The notes: generated by a model from the sequence alone, not told the origin. A DNA stretch of 64,000 bases from Rhizobiales bacterium NRL2 (GCA_001664005.1 CP016093.1:4083031-4147030); one strand, 5' to 3'. Positions 34,374 to 44,657 are shown, numbered from the stretch's first letter. Numbers and translations: made by a program.

Positions 34374-34866
34374 GCAAGGCCGCGTCCTGCAGGACCGCTG
34401 GCAGACCGCCGAGACCGCGACCGAGGCCCTGAAACCCGGCGCGTATTTTGTCAGCCTGGAGCTCTGGCAGGCCGAACGGGAGCTGCTGCGCGGCAAGACC
34501 GCCATCGGCATCATCCTGCCCAACGACACCGATCCGGAGGTGCTGGCCCCCGACCTGGACCGCATCGCGGCGGTGGCGTTGCGTTTTCCCGCCTTCACCG
34601 ACGGCCGCGGCTTCAGCCAGGCGCGGACGCTGCGGGAACATCTGGGCTTCAGGGGCGAGATCCGCGCCGAGGGTCCGCTGATCCCCGATCAGCACCAGTT
34701 CCTGCTGCGCTGCGGCGTCGACGCCGTGGTTGTCGATGATGCGGCGGACACCGGCCCGTGGCTGGCGGCGGCACGGCGCTACCGCTCGGTCTACCAGCCG
34801 GCGGCTGACGACCGCATTCCCGCCTATCGCGGCCGTCATACGGCGCCGCAGGCGATCGCGTCCTGA
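34360..34866 (+). CDS. DUF934 domain-containing protein
   Basis: 168 residues. DUF934 proteins (sometimes called oxidoreductase-like) occur next to cysI in many proteobacteria, and their exact activity is not known. Here the start MALIKQGRVLQDRW follows AAGGAGG and overlaps the end of cysI by 14 bases, which suggests tight co-expression. Conserved stretches are IGIILPNDTDPEVLAPDL, FPAFTDGRGFSQARTLR and GPLIPDQHQFLLRCGVDAV. It lacks a cofactor motif. Confidence 0.9.
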   Translation: MALIKQGRVLQDRWQTAETATEALKPGAYFVSLELWQAERELLRGKTAIGIILPNDTDPEVLAPDLDRIAAVALRFPAFTDGRGFSQARTLREHLGFRGEIRAEGPLIPDQHQFLLRCGVDAVVVDDAADTGPWLAAARRYRSVYQPAADDRIPAYRGRHTAPQAIAS

Positions 34867-34891
34867 TCCCAGACGAACGGAATTCAGCGTC

Positions 34892-35620
34892 ATGTCCTTC
34901 CAGTCACGATTTCCCTTCGCCGACACCGAACGGCTGATCCGGGCCTCCAACCAGGCCTGGGAGCTCGACCGGGCATTCGGACATTTGCAGGGCCGGGACC
35001 TGATCGAGGTCGCTTTCGACCGCTATGGCCCGAAGCTGACCCTGGTCTCCTCCTTCGGCGCCGAGGCCGCGGTATTGCTGCATCTGGCATCCGAGGTCAG
35101 CCGCCACATCGCCGTCACCTTCATCGACACCGGCCGGCTGTTCGGCGAGACGCTGCGCTACCGCGACGCCCTGGCCGACCGCCTCGGCCTGAGCGACGTC
35201 CGCACGATCAAGCCCGAGCCGCGGGCCGTGAAGTCGGCCGATCCCGACCTGCTGCTGTTCAGCCGGGACGCCAATCTGTGCTGCTATGTGCGCAAGGTGG
35301 AGCCGCTGAAGCGCGCGCTGCAGCCCTTCGACGCCTGGCTGTCGGGCCGCAAGCGCTTTCAGGGCGGCGAGCGCCATCATCTGCCCGCGATCGAGGCCGC
35401 CGACGGCCGCGTGAAGTTCAATCCTCTTGCGAAATGGACCCCGGACGACATAGAAGCCCATTTCGTGAAATACGGTCTGCCGCGGCATCCGCTGGTGGCC
35501 GACGGCTTCCTGTCCATCGGCTGCATGCCCTGCACCGATCGGGTGGCGCCGGGCGAGGACGCCCGGGCCGGCCGCTGGCGCGGGCAGGACAAGACCGAAT
35601 GCGGCATACACACGCTCTGA
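34892..35620 (+). CDS. cysH: Phosphoadenylyl-sulfate / adenylyl-sulfate reductase
   Basis: 242 residues. It reduces APS or PAPS to sulfite with thioredoxin. The PAPS-reductase domain is seen in LVSSFGAEAAVLLHL. The active cysteine lies in the C-terminal TECGIHTL. A paired cysteine LCCYVRK and a second pair GCMPC are present; in the family this CC...CxxC set binds a [4Fe-4S] cluster and marks APS-type enzymes, so APS is the likely substrate. It follows the DUF934 gene and precedes the rhodanese gene. Confidence 0.94.
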   Translation: MSFQSRFPFADTERLIRASNQAWELDRAFGHLQGRDLIEVAFDRYGPKLTLVSSFGAEAAVLLHLASEVSRHIAVTFIDTGRLFGETLRYRDALADRLGLSDVRTIKPEPRAVKSADPDLLLFSRDANLCCYVRKVEPLKRALQPFDAWLSGRKRFQGGERHHLPAIEAADGRVKFNPLAKWTPDDIEAHFVKYGLPRHPLVADGFLSIGCMPCTDRVAPGEDARAGRWRGQDKTECGIHTL

Positions 35621-35634
35621 AAGGCATCGAGGGG

Positions 35635-36060
35635 ATGACCGAGACAGGATATGCGGGCGACCGGAGCCCGGCGGAGGTCTTCGAGGCGCTGAAGGCCGAC
35701 CCGAACGCGGTGCTGGTCGACGTGCGGACCGTGCCCGAATGGCAGTTCGTCGGCGTCCCCGACCTGACCGGGCTGGACCGCGCGGCGCTGTTCGTCGAAT
35801 GGCAATCCTACCCCGAGATGAACGTCAACCTCGCCTTTGTCGACCAGGTCCGCGCCCAGGGGGTGACGCCGGAACAGCCGGTCTACCTGCTCTGCCGCTC
35901 GGGCGTGCGTTCGAAGGCCGCCGCGAAGGCGCTGACCGAGGCCGGTTTCGCCGCGTGCTACAACGTGGCCGAGGGCTTCGAGGGCGACAAGGACGACGCC
36001 GGACGGCGCGGCAATGTCGGCGGCTGGCGCCATCGCGGCCTGCCCTGGCGACAGCAATGA
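35635..36060 (+). CDS. Rhodanese-like sulfurtransferase domain protein
   Basis: 141 residues, a single rhodanese domain. The active-site loop is LLCRSGVRSKAAA with the catalytic cysteine, and the early DVRTVPEWQFVGVPDL fits the CH2A region. Such proteins carry sulfane sulfur as a persulfide. Placed between cysH and metZ, it may pass or detoxify sulfur during assimilation. Its stop overlaps the metZ start in ATGA. The ATG at 35635 is preceded by GAGGGG. Confidence 0.92.
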   Translation: MTETGYAGDRSPAEVFEALKADPNAVLVDVRTVPEWQFVGVPDLTGLDRAALFVEWQSYPEMNVNLAFVDQVRAQGVTPEQPVYLLCRSGVRSKAAAKALTEAGFAACYNVAEGFEGDKDDAGRRGNVGGWRHRGLPWRQQ

Positions 36061-37253
36061 GCGGGCGCGACGACGATGTCGACGGCTGGGCGCCCGAGAC
36101 GCGGCTGGTCCGCGGCGGGCTGAACCGTTCCGGCGAGGGCGAGACCAGCGAGGCGCTGTTCCTGAACTCCGGCTTCGTCTACGAGACAGCCGCCGACGCC
36201 GAGGCGCGCTTCAAGGGCGAACAGGACGGCTTCATCTATTCCCGCTACGGCAACCCGACGGTCGCCATGTTCGAGGAACGCCTCAGGCTGCTGGAAGGCG
36301 CCGAGGCCTGCTTCGCGACCGCGACCGGCATGGCCGCGGTCTTCGCCTCGCTGATGGCGCAGTTGAAGGCCGGCGACCGCGTCGTCGCCTCCCGCGCGCT
36401 GTTCGGAAGCTGTCATCACATCCTGACCCAGATCCTGCCGCGCTTCGGGATCGAAGCCGTACTGGTCGACGGTCACGACCTGGACCAGTGGGCGGACGCC
36501 CTGCGCCCCGGCGCGGCCTGCGTCTTCATGGAGACGCCGGCCAACCCGACGCTGGCGCTGATCGACATTGCCGCCGTCAGCGAACTGGCCCACGCCGCCG
36601 GGGCGCAGGTGATCGTCGACAACGTCTTCGCCACGCCGCTGTTCCAGAAGCCGCTGGAGCTCGGTGCCGACATCGTCGTCTATTCCGCGACCAAGCACAT
36701 CGACGGCCAGGGCCGCTGTCTGGGCGGCGCGATCCTCTCGACGCGGGCCTTCGTCGACGACCTGCTGATGCCCTTCATGCGCCACACCGGCCCCTCGCTC
36801 AGCCCGTTCAACGCCTGGGTGATGCTGAAGGGTCTGGAGACCCTGCCGCTGCGCGTGGAAAAGATGGCCGCCAACGCGCTGTCACTGGCCGAGCACCTGA
36901 AGGCCATGCCGCGCGTCGCCGAGGTGCACTATCCGGGCCTTCCCTGCTTTGCGCAGGCGGCCCTGGCGAAGCGTCAGATGAAGGCCGGCGGCACGCTGAT
37001 TTCCTTCGAGGTCGACGGCGGCAAGGCCGCGGCGTTCCACTGTCTCGACCGGCTGAAGATCGTCGACATCTCCAACAATCTGGGCGATTCCAAGAGCCTG
37101 ATCACGCATCCGGAGACGACAACGCACCGCGCCATCTCCGAGGAGGAGCGGCGGCGGATCGGCGTGACGCCCGGGCTGGTGCGCCTGTCGGTCGGCCTGG
37201 AGAACGTCGACGACCTGAAACGCGACTTCAGCCAGGCGCTCTCGAACTACTGA
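36057..37253 (+). CDS. metZ: O-succinylhomoserine sulfhydrylase
   Basis: 398 residues, a PLP enzyme of the Cys/Met metabolism family. The PLP lysine is about residue 213 in VVYSATKHIDGQGR, and the ring-stacking and aspartate positions (SRYGNPT, VIVDNVFATP) are kept. It uses sulfide and an acylated homoserine to make homocysteine. RLGGAILST-type signatures and HTGPSLSPFNAW favour MetZ over cystathionine synthases. It closes the operon, giving a path from APS to homocysteine under the SAM-II control. Confidence 0.93.
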   Translation: MSGRDDDVDGWAPETRLVRGGLNRSGEGETSEALFLNSGFVYETAADAEARFKGEQDGFIYSRYGNPTVAMFEERLRLLEGAEACFATATGMAAVFASLMAQLKAGDRVVASRALFGSCHHILTQILPRFGIEAVLVDGHDLDQWADALRPGAACVFMETPANPTLALIDIAAVSELAHAAGAQVIVDNVFATPLFQKPLELGADIVVYSATKHIDGQGRCLGGAILSTRAFVDDLLMPFMRHTGPSLSPFNAWVMLKGLETLPLRVEKMAANALSLAEHLKAMPRVAEVHYPGLPCFAQAALAKRQMKAGGTLISFEVDGGKAAAFHCLDRLKIVDISNNLGDSKSLITHPETTTHRAISEEERRRIGVTPGLVRLSVGLENVDDLKRDFSQALSNY

Positions 37254-37273
37254 CGGCCGGGACGTTTCCCGGC

Positions 37274-37364
37274 GTGTCACCCCCGCCTTGTGCAGGGGTC
37301 CGGAACGGCTTTGCCGAGATTCGATAGTTCACCGGATGCCCGCACGCAGGCGGGCATGACACGG
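37274..37364. repeat. Inverted pair of REP-like palindromes after metZ
   Basis: GTGTCACCCCCGCC...GTCCGG (37274-37303) is followed by the inverted partner CCGGATGCCCGC...GGCATGACAC (about 37334-37364). Each copy is itself an imperfect palindrome. They resemble short alphaproteobacterial REP elements (GTGTCATCCCGGC type) seen again near 60778-61338. They lie between convergent metZ and an aminotransferase gene and may also stop transcription. Confidence 0.7.
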
Positions 37365-37386
37365 AATTCGTGGCGCTCTATTCGCC

Positions 37387-38604
37387 TTACAACCTCACAT
37401 TGCCGCTGATTTCGGGCACGCCGAATTCCTCGTGACAGACCTTCGCCAGCGCCTCGATGCCGGCGCGGGTCGTGGCTTCGGGCGGGTTGGCGAAGCAGAT
37501 GCGAATCCAGCGGCCGGCGTCCCCGGCCAGCGACCATTCCGCACCGGGATTGACGGCGATCCCGGCCTGGCCCGCGACCTCGGCAAGGCGGGTCGTGTCG
37601 ACGCCATCGGGCATGCGGACCCAGAGGAAGATGCCGCCCGGCGGACGCGTATAGCTGACGCTGCTCCCGAAGAAGGCGTCGAGCGCGCCCGTCAGGTTGT
37701 CCAGCTTGGCCTCGAGACGCTCGTTGAGCCGCTGCAGATGGCCGTCGAAGTGCTTCTGGCAGAACTCGGCCAGCACCATCTGTTCGAGCGCACCGGAGCC
37801 GGCATCGGTCTTGACCGAGAGGATGCGAGAGAGGATCGGCCAGCCGGCGACGATGTAGCCGACGCGGAGCGCCGGAGCGATGGTCTTGGAGAAGGAGCCA
37901 ATGTGGATGACGCGGCCGTCGTCGTCCAGCGCCTTCAGCGCCGGCGGCCGCGCGCCCGACCAGACCAGGTCGGCATAGCACTCGTCCTCGAAGACGGGCA
38001 CGTCATGAGCTTTCGCCAGCTCGAGCATGCGCCGGCGGCGCTCCAGCGGCAGGATGGTGCCCGTCGGGTTCTGCACCGTCGGAATGGTGTAGATGTATTT
38101 CGGCTTCACGCCCCGGGCGGCGAGATCGTCAAGGGTCGCCTCCAGCGCATCCATGCACATGCCGTCCGCGTCCAGCGCCACCGGCGCGGGCTTCGCGCCG
38201 CAGCGGGCCAGGCGCGGAAACACGCCGCCATAATTGTCGGCCTCGACCACCACCGTGTCGCCGGGTTCCAGCAGGACGTCGTTGATCAGGTCGATCGCCT
38301 GCAGCGAGCCCGAGGTCAGCAGGATGTCATCGGCGCCGCAGTCGACCGCCGCGTAGCGTTTCAGCTTGTCGGCCAGCCAACGGCGGAGCGGGCCATAGCC
38401 CTGCGGCCCGCTGTGCAGCCCGTACATGCCCAGCGTCTCGCCCTCGCGCGCCAGCACCGCGTCCGCCGCCGCGCGGAAGGCCTCGACCGGCACCATCTCC
38501 TCGGCGTTGTGGCCGCCGACGAAGTTGAAGGCCGGAAACCCGGTGAAACGCTGCGCCGGCGGCGGCAGGTCGTCACGAAACACGGATGAGAAGTCATAGG
38601 TCAT
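37387..38604 (-). CDS. PLP-dependent aminotransferase (class I/II, 2-aminoadipate-type)
   Basis: 405 residues of fold type I. The PLP lysine is in HIGSFSKTIAPALRVGY, with FEDECYADLVW and PTVQNPTGTILPLERR before it. YGLHSGPQGYGPLRRWLADKL is typical of the LysN/2-aminoadipate and MocR-aminotransferase group, without a DNA-binding domain. The substrate amino acid is not known. It stands alone, followed by the REP pair. Confidence 0.9.
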   Translation of the reverse strand: MTYDFSSVFRDDLPPPAQRFTGFPAFNFVGGHNAEEMVPVEAFRAAADAVLAREGETLGMYGLHSGPQGYGPLRRWLADKLKRYAAVDCGADDILLTSGSLQAIDLINDVLLEPGDTVVVEADNYGGVFPRLARCGAKPAPVALDADGMCMDALEATLDDLAARGVKPKYIYTIPTVQNPTGTILPLERRRRMLELAKAHDVPVFEDECYADLVWSGARPPALKALDDDGRVIHIGSFSKTIAPALRVGYIVAGWPILSRILSVKTDAGSGALEQMVLAEFCQKHFDGHLQRLNERLEAKLDNLTGALDAFFGSSVSYTRPPGGIFLWVRMPDGVDTTRLAEVAGQAGIAVNPGAEWSLAGDAGRWIRICFANPPEATTRAGIEALAKVCHEEFGVPEISGNVRL

Positions 38605-38659
38605 CGGCAGGCCCTCCTGACAGCAGCCTAAGCGGCAGGCGCCGAGGAAACCAGACGCC

Positions 38660-39130
38660 TCAGAAATCGAGCCGGAAGTAGAGCAGGTCCGGGTGGCCGC
38701 CGCCGGCGGCGGGGACGTATTCGCGGAATCCCATACGGCGGTAGATGCCCTGCGCCGCGGTCATGGAGCGAAGCGTGTCCAGGACCACGCCCGGATAGCC
38801 CAGTTCCCGGGCGCGTTCGACAACCGCCGCGGCCAGGCGCCGGCCAAGTCCGGTCCCGCGCGCCGCGTCAGTGAGGTAGAAACGTTTCATTTCCGCGCAG
38901 CCGGAAACGTGCGGACGCAGGCCGGCGACGCCGACGGGCTCGTCGCCCTTCCACGCCAGCAGCAGCGCACCCTTCGGCGGCCGATACTCGCCGGGAAAGC
39001 GCGCCATCTCCTGATCGAAACCCTGGAAGCAGAGATCGACGTCGAGACTGGCGGCGTAGTCGAGAAAGAAGCGCCGCGCGATGGCGGTCTCCGCCGGCCC
39101 GGCGGCCGCGCGGACGGCCGTCTCAGCCAC
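38660..39130 (-). CDS. GNAT family N-acetyltransferase
   Basis: 156 residues. The acetyl-CoA pyrophosphate-binding loop is RGTGLGRRLAAAVV, followed by YRRMGFREYVP at the end, standard for GNAT. The start is GTG at 39130, overlapping the stop of the nicotinate phosphoribosyltransferase gene by eight bases. The acceptor, a small molecule or a protein N-terminus, cannot be told. Confidence 0.9.
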   Translation of the reverse strand: MAETAVRAAAGPAETAIARRFFLDYAASLDVDLCFQGFDQEMARFPGEYRPPKGALLLAWKGDEPVGVAGLRPHVSGCAEMKRFYLTDAARGTGLGRRLAAAVVERARELGYPGVVLDTLRSMTAAQGIYRRMGFREYVPAAGGGHPDLLYFRLDF

Positions 39131-40325
39131 TGCGCAGCAGGAACTCGCGGCCGACCTTCACCCTGGGCTTGCCGCCATACTCGATGACATCGGCGGTGGC
39201 GTAGGTCTCAGCCCAGCGCTCCGGCAGGTATGAGCCGGTGCCGACAACGTCGATCGGTGCGCCGACGGAGCCCATGACCCGGCACTTCTCCGGCCCGAAA
39301 CCGGAGGAGGCGACGATCTTCACCTGCTGGAAGCCCTCCGCGTCGAGGCGTTCGCGCATGTGGAAGATGGCCGCCGCGGAAACGCCGGTGCCGATCAGGT
39401 AGCGCAGTTCCGCCTCGCTGCGGTACTGCCGCGTCGCCTTGGGCACGTGGCGCTCGAGCACCGCGTAGGAGAGGCTGGGATCAAGCCCCTCGACATAGCG
39501 GCTGCCGTGGGTGTCGAGCCGGATCGAGAGCCGGCCCCGGCTGGCCAGATCGGGAAAGCGGCGGCAGACGGTCAGCGCGTCCGTGACCTCGCGGCCGAAA
39601 TAGTCGACCAGCACCGTCAGCGCATCGTCGGGAAAGACCTCCCGGAACATCTCCGCGGCGCGGAGCGTGGAGCCGGCATAGCCGATCAGCGCATGCGGCA
39701 TCGTTCCCAGACCGCTCGCCTGGCCGAAGAAATGCGCCGTCGCGTCGGTGGCGTTACCGACGAAGCCGACCGCGCCCTTGTCGCGCTTCGCCGCCTCCGA
39801 GCCCACCGAGGCGGCATAGGCCATCAGTTCGGCCATGTCGGGGCCGGTGCAGTGGCGCGCGTCCATGGCAAGGAAGCCGGCCTTCGGCATGTCGCAGCAC
39901 ATGGAATAGGCATTGTGCGCGGCGACGCAGGCGGCGCCCAGCTTCTGCAGATAGAGCGTCTCGAGGTCGACCAGATGGACCAGGCTGCCGGTCAGGTAGA
40001 TCAGCGGGTCGCCCGCGCCGACCCACTCGCCCTCGGCGTGGCAGAGTTCGACCTCGAAGGCCACGCCGCGTTCGCGCGCCACCTGCTCGATCCATTCGAC
40101 CGCCAGCCGCGGCGAGAAGATCACCGGCCGGCGCATGAAGATGGCGTAGCGGACCTGAATGTCGCCGAAGCGTTCGACGATCGCCTTGGTGCGGCGGAAA
40201 TAATGGTCCGTGCGGCTGGCGATGGCGGCTTCCAGCACGGGATCGGGATCCCGCGGCTCGCCAGGCGCGCCGTCGGCGCCCGCACCTATGACCTTCAGTT
40301 CAGGACGCTTCTCTGAGGCTGTCAT
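39123..40325 (-). CDS. pncB: Nicotinate phosphoribosyltransferase
   Basis: 400 residues of the NAPRTase family, which makes nicotinate mononucleotide for NAD salvage. It starts its conserved region at [20 protein letters not shown] and has [23 protein letters not shown]-like and [15 protein letters not shown] stretches around the phosphoribosyl site. It overlaps the DAHP synthase gene by 26 bases. AAGGAGGGG lies seven bases before the ATG. The name pncB is by family and was not separated from related subgroups. Confidence 0.85.
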   Translation of the reverse strand: MTASEKRPELKVIGAGADGAPGEPRDPDPVLEAAIASRTDHYFRRTKAIVERFGDIQVRYAIFMRRPVIFSPRLAVEWIEQVARERGVAFEVELCHAEGEWVGAGDPLIYLTGSLVHLVDLETLYLQKLGAACVAAHNAYSMCCDMPKAGFLAMDARHCTGPDMAELMAYAASVGSEAAKRDKGAVGFVGNATDATAHFFGQASGLGTMPHALIGYAGSTLRAAEMFREVFPDDALTVLVDYFGREVTDALTVCRRFPDLASRGRLSIRLDTHGSRYVEGLDPSLSYAVLERHVPKATRQYRSEAELRYLIGTGVSAAAIFHMRERLDAEGFQQVKIVASSGFGPEKCRVMGSVGAPIDVVGTGSYLPERWAETYATADVIEYGGKPRVKVGREFLLRSG

Positions 40326-41685
40326 CCTCGCGCCCCTCCTTCAGCATCTCGGCGATCAGAAACGCCAGCTCCAGCGCCTGCGGACCGTTGAGACGGGGGT
40401 CGCAGTGGGTGTGGTAGCGATCGGAGAGATCCTTGTCGCCCAGATTGTAGGGGCCGCCGATGCACTCGGTGACGTCCTGGCCGGTCATCTCGAAATGGAC
40501 GCCGCCCATGTGACTGCCCTCGGCGCGATGGATGGCGAAGACCTCCTGCACCTCCTTGAGGATCGCGTGGACGGGCCGTGTCTTGTAGCCGCTTTCCGAC
40601 TTGATGACGTTGCCGTGCATGGGGTCGCAGGACCAGACCACCTTGCGGCCGGCCTTCTGCACCGCGCGCACCAGTTGGGGCAGATGATCGCCCGCCTTGC
40701 CGGCGCCGAAGCGCGAGATCAGCGTGATGCGTCCCGGCTCGTGGTCCGGGTCCAGCCGGTCGAGCAGCTTCAGCAGGTTGTCGGGCTCCAGCGACGGGCC
40801 GCACTTGACGCCGATCGGGTTGAGGATGCCGCGCATGAACTCGACATGGGCCTCGTCCAGATCGCGGGTGCGGTCGCCGATCCACAGCATGTGCGCCGAA
40901 GTGTCGACCCAGGGCGCGTCCTTGCGCGTCGAGTCGCGCCGGGTCAGCGCTTCCTCGTACCAGAGCAGCAGCGCCTCGTGGCTGGTGTAGAAATCCACCC
41001 TGGAAATCGACGGCGTGTTGGCGCCGTTGACGCCGCAGGCCTCCATGAAGGTCAGGGAGTCGGCGATCCGCTCCGCCATCTCCTGGTAGCGTTCGCCGGT
41101 CGGCGTGTCGGCGATGAAGCCCATGTTCCACTGGTGCACCCGGTGCAGGTCGGCGAAACCGCCCTGGGAGAAGGCGCGCAGCAGATTAACCGTGCTCGCC
41201 GCCTGGCTGTAGGCGCGCAGCAGCCGTTCCGGATCCGGCTTGCGGGAGGCGGGATCGAAGTCGATGCCGTTGATGATGTCACCGCGATAGCTGGGCAGCT
41301 CGACGCCGTCGACGGTCTCGGTCGCGGCCGAGCGCGGCTTGGCGAACTGGCCGGCCATGCGGCCCACCTTCACCACCGGCAGCTTCGCGCCGAAGGTCAG
41401 GATGACGGCCATCTGCAGCAGCACCTTGAAGGTGTCGCGGATGTTGTCGGGATGGAACTCGGCGAAGCTCTCGGCGCAGTCGCCGCCCTGCAGCAGGAAC
41501 GCGCGGCCTTCGGCCACTTCGGCCAGCCGCGCCTTCAGGCTGCGGGCTTCCTCGGCGAAGACCAGCGGCGGAAAGCGGCTGAGTTGTCCTTCCACCGCCT
41601 CGAGAGCGGCAGGATCGTCATATTCGGGCACCTGCCGGATCGGCTTGTCGCGCCAGCTCTTCGGGCTCCAGTCCTTCGAAGCCAT
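40300..41685 (-). CDS. Class II 3-deoxy-7-phosphoheptulonate (DAHP) synthase
   Basis: 461 residues, the plant/mycobacterial-type (class II) enzyme that condenses PEP and erythrose-4-phosphate at the start of the shikimate pathway. Motifs are [38 protein letters not shown] and [18 protein letters not shown]. Two adjacent ATG codons exist; the second (41685) is six bases after GGGAG and was used. It is coupled to the NAPRTase gene by overlap. No other shikimate gene is present. Confidence 0.94.
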   Translation of the reverse strand: MASKDWSPKSWRDKPIRQVPEYDDPAALEAVEGQLSRFPPLVFAEEARSLKARLAEVAEGRAFLLQGGDCAESFAEFHPDNIRDTFKVLLQMAVILTFGAKLPVVKVGRMAGQFAKPRSAATETVDGVELPSYRGDIINGIDFDPASRKPDPERLLRAYSQAASTVNLLRAFSQGGFADLHRVHQWNMGFIADTPTGERYQEMAERIADSLTFMEACGVNGANTPSISRVDFYTSHEALLLWYEEALTRRDSTRKDAPWVDTSAHMLWIGDRTRDLDEAHVEFMRGILNPIGVKCGPSLEPDNLLKLLDRLDPDHEPGRITLISRFGAGKAGDHLPQLVRAVQKAGRKVVWSCDPMHGNVIKSESGYKTRPVHAILKEVQEVFAIHRAEGSHMGGVHFEMTGQDVTECIGGPYNLGDKDLSDRYHTHCDPRLNGPQALELAFLIAEMLKEGREDDSLREAS

Positions 41686-41797
41686 CATACTCTCCCGTAC
41701 TCCGGTATTGGGCGGCTCCTTATAAGCCCTCGGCGGGGGAATGAAAACACCGCATGCCCGCGCCTCAGGCCAGCCCCCGGAGCAGGGCCACCGAGCG

Positions 41798-44485
41798 TCA
41801 GGCCGCGCGCCGGGACCGGGCCGCGGCGGCCTCCCGCAGCATGCCCGCGGGAAGTTCGGCGTCGTCGCTTTCGGGAAGGCTCAGGCTCGGTCCCTCGCCC
41901 GCCGGCGGTCCCTCCGCCGGATCGACCAGACGGATGGCCGCGACGCCGCTCCGCGCCAGCCTGGCCACCATCTCCGCGCCGCCGAAGCGGGCGGCGTCGA
42001 CGAAGGCGGCCCTGACACCCTGCAACAGCGTCTCGGTCAGGTGCTCGGGATCCGAAACGGTCAGCGCCTGCCAGCCGTTCCGTTCCAGAATAGCGGTCAT
42101 GCGCGACTGCACCTGTGGCCGGTCGCTGAGGATCAGCGCCCGGCCGGCGGCCGCAACGCGGCCGAAGCGTCCCACAAGGGCGGTCAGCGCCTCGCCGCCC
42201 ACCGGCTTGGTCAGCCATTCCACCGCGTCGAGAACGGCGTGGTGCTCCTCGCGCTCGGAACCGGAGACGATGGCGACGGGAATGCCGGCCGTCGCCGCAT
42301 CGGCGCGCAGTTCCGCGAGCACCTCGGCGCCGCTGCGGTCGGGCAGGCTCATGTCCAGCAACACCAGGTCCGGCAGCACGCGCCGCACCAGCGCCACGCC
42401 CTCCTCCCCGGTGTCGGCGGTGTGGACCTCGTGGTTCTCGCGTTCGAGTTGCCGGCGGTAGAGCGCCAGGGTGGCGGCGTCGTCGTCGATCATCACAACG
42501 CGGGTCACCGCGGCCGCCGCGGCATCGACGGGAACCGCCGCTGCCGCCGCTTCCATGGCGGTTTCCTCGACCGGCTCCAGGGGCGCCCGGATGGTGAATG
42601 TCGAGCCCTCGCCGGGGGCGCTCTCGACCGTGATGTCGCCGCCCATGGCCTCGATCAGCCGGCGGGTGATGGTGAGGCCGAGACCCGTGCCTTCGGCGCC
42701 GCGGGTCGCGCGGTCATCGACCTGGGCGAAGGCCTCGAAAACCCGATCCAGCTGGTCCGCCGACATGCCGATGCCGGTATCGCGCACGGTCAGGGTCAGC
42801 ATCCGCCGTGGGCCGCCGCCGTCGATCGCGACATCGAGCCAGATATCGCCGGCGCGGGTGAACTTTGCGGCGTTCGACAGCAGATTCAGCAGACACTGGA
42901 AGAGGCGCTTGCGGTCGGTCTCGATGGTGTCGACCATCGCGTCGACATGCACGTGCATCCGGCTTTCGTGCCGCTCGACCATGGGCTCGGCGGTCGCCAC
43001 GGCCTCCTCCACCAGCGCGCGCACGTCGACGATGTCGTGGTCGAAGGTGTAGCGGCCGGCCTCGATCTTGGCGATGTCGAGAATCTCGTTGATCAGGTCC
43101 AGCAGATGGCGGCCCGCACCCTCGATGCGCTTCAGATCCTCGGTGGTCTGCGTTTCACCCTCGGCCTCGAAGTCTTCCAGCAGCATCTCGGTGTAGCCGA
43201 TGATGGCATTGAGCGGCGTGCGCAGTTCGTGGCTCATGTTGGCGATGAAGCGGCTCTTGGCGCTGTTGGCCGCCTCGGCGGCCTCCTTGGCGCGGGCGAG
43301 CGCCATGGTGCGGTCCTCAACCTTGCGTTCCAGTTCGGCATTGGCCGCCGCCAGCGCTTCGCGCGAACGTCTCTGCTCGCTGATGTCGCGCATGGTGGCG
43401 ACGAAACCGGTCATCTCGCCGGTATCCTCCCGGACAGGATAGATGATGGTGTTGGCCCAGAACTCGGAGCCGTCGGCGCGGATGGCGCGCATGTCGAACT
43501 CGTTGCGGCCCTCTCGGCGCGCCTTCTTGAGCGCCCGGGCCAGGCTGCGGGCCGCACGCTCGCCCCGCAGATTGAGCACCCACGAGGGCAGACCGACGAT
43601 GTCGGCCTCGGTCCAGCCGAACTGACGCGCAGCGCCATCGTTCCAGCTTTCGATCCGGCCTTCCCGATCCAGCATGAAGACGGCGCAGTCCTTCAGGCCA
43701 TTGACCATCAGGCTGAAGCGGTGCTCGCTCCGCCGGATGCGGTCGTAGGCCGCCTCGAGCGCGGTGGCGGAGCGCCGGTCCAGCGAGACGAAGGCGAAGC
43801 CGCCGAAGCAGACCAGAGCGATGATGCCCGCGATGATCACCGCCAGCAGATTGGGATAGATGCTGGCGAAGTCCGAAGGCTGCATTCCGGAAACGGGCAG
43901 GTAGTCGATCCCCATCATGCCCGTGTAGTGCATGGCGCCGATCGCCAACCCCAGAAGGGGCGCCGCGGCCAGGTTGCGCCCGACCGAGTTGTCCCGATTG
44001 AACAGCCACAGCGCCAGCGTTGCCGCCGCGATTCCGATAACCACCGAAAGGGCAACCATGGGGCTGTCATAGACCGCGACGGCCGGCATGCGCATCGCCG
44101 CCATGCCGGAATAGTGCATCGCCGCGATGCCAAGTCCCATTACCGCACCGGCAAAGATCAGCCGAAGGCGTCCGCCTCCGCCACCGGTCAGCAAGGCCTG
44201 ACCGACAAGGGCGACGACGATCGCGATGGCGAGGGAGACGCCCGTCATGACCGGCTCGTAGCTGACCGGGATTCCCGGCAACGTCATCGCCAGCATGGCG
44301 ATGAAGTGCATGGACCAGACGCCGCTGCCGAAGGTCACGGCGGCCAGGGCGGTCCAGAGCCAGACGCGGCGTCCCGTTGCGGCGCGGGCGCGGGCGCAGA
44401 GGTTCAGGGCGCCGAAGGCGGCCGATATGCCGACGGCGACCGCCAAGGCGACGAGTACTGGATCATGGTGACCGTGCAGGTCCAT
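41798..44485 (-). CDS. MHYT-PAS hybrid sensor histidine kinase
   Basis: 895 residues. An N-terminal MHYT domain with about seven membrane helices carries three MH[FY] motifs ([28 protein letters not shown]), proposed to bind copper and sense a gas. Then come a PAS domain (about 240-370), a HisKA domain with [14 protein letters not shown] (His near 417), an HATPase domain ([12 protein letters not shown]) and a receiver with MIDDDAATL and VLLDMSLP. A second, degenerate receiver-like end (from about 775) lacks a clear phosphoacceptor. It diverges from the REC-HK gene. No HPt protein is near. Confidence 0.93.
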   Translation of the reverse strand: MDLHGHHDPVLVALAVAVGISAAFGALNLCARARAATGRRVWLWTALAAVTFGSGVWSMHFIAMLAMTLPGIPVSYEPVMTGVSLAIAIVVALVGQALLTGGGGGRLRLIFAGAVMGLGIAAMHYSGMAAMRMPAVAVYDSPMVALSVVIGIAAATLALWLFNRDNSVGRNLAAAPLLGLAIGAMHYTGMMGIDYLPVSGMQPSDFASIYPNLLAVIIAGIIALVCFGGFAFVSLDRRSATALEAAYDRIRRSEHRFSLMVNGLKDCAVFMLDREGRIESWNDGAARQFGWTEADIVGLPSWVLNLRGERAARSLARALKKARREGRNEFDMRAIRADGSEFWANTIIYPVREDTGEMTGFVATMRDISEQRRSREALAAANAELERKVEDRTMALARAKEAAEAANSAKSRFIANMSHELRTPLNAIIGYTEMLLEDFEAEGETQTTEDLKRIEGAGRHLLDLINEILDIAKIEAGRYTFDHDIVDVRALVEEAVATAEPMVERHESRMHVHVDAMVDTIETDRKRLFQCLLNLLSNAAKFTRAGDIWLDVAIDGGGPRRMLTLTVRDTGIGMSADQLDRVFEAFAQVDDRATRGAEGTGLGLTITRRLIEAMGGDITVESAPGEGSTFTIRAPLEPVEETAMEAAAAAVPVDAAAAAVTRVVMIDDDAATLALYRRQLERENHEVHTADTGEEGVALVRRVLPDLVLLDMSLPDRSGAEVLAELRADAATAGIPVAIVSGSEREEHHAVLDAVEWLTKPVGGEALTALVGRFGRVAAAGRALILSDRPQVQSRMTAILERNGWQALTVSDPEHLTETLLQGVRAAFVDAARFGGAEMVARLARSGVAAIRLVDPAEGPPAGEGPSLSLPESDDAELPAGMLREAAAARSRRAA

Positions 44486-44541
44486 GGACGCGCTCCATTG
44501 ATGACCATGAAACTGACGCGGCGAGCTTTAAGAAACGCTGA

Positions 44542-44580
44542 ACGCGGACCCGCCGGCAACCGGCGGGGCGTCGTCCGCGT
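44542..44580. repeat. Nested inverted repeats in the divergent kinase promoter region
   Basis: Outer arms ACGCGGAC (44542-44549) and GTCCGCGT (44573-44580) enclose an inner stem CCGCCGG/CCGGCGG (44550-44556 with 44560-44566). The inner stem joins directly to the left arm and by six unpaired bases to the right arm. It lies within the 172 bases between two divergent kinase genes, so it could be an operator, a cruciform or a 5' leader hairpin. No function is known. Confidence 0.6.
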
Positions 44581-44657
44581 GTTCCGGCCATTAACGCTTT
44601 GTTGAATGGGCGCCGGTTAGCGTGGCGGTCCTGATCCACGCCCAGAGCGGGGGAACC

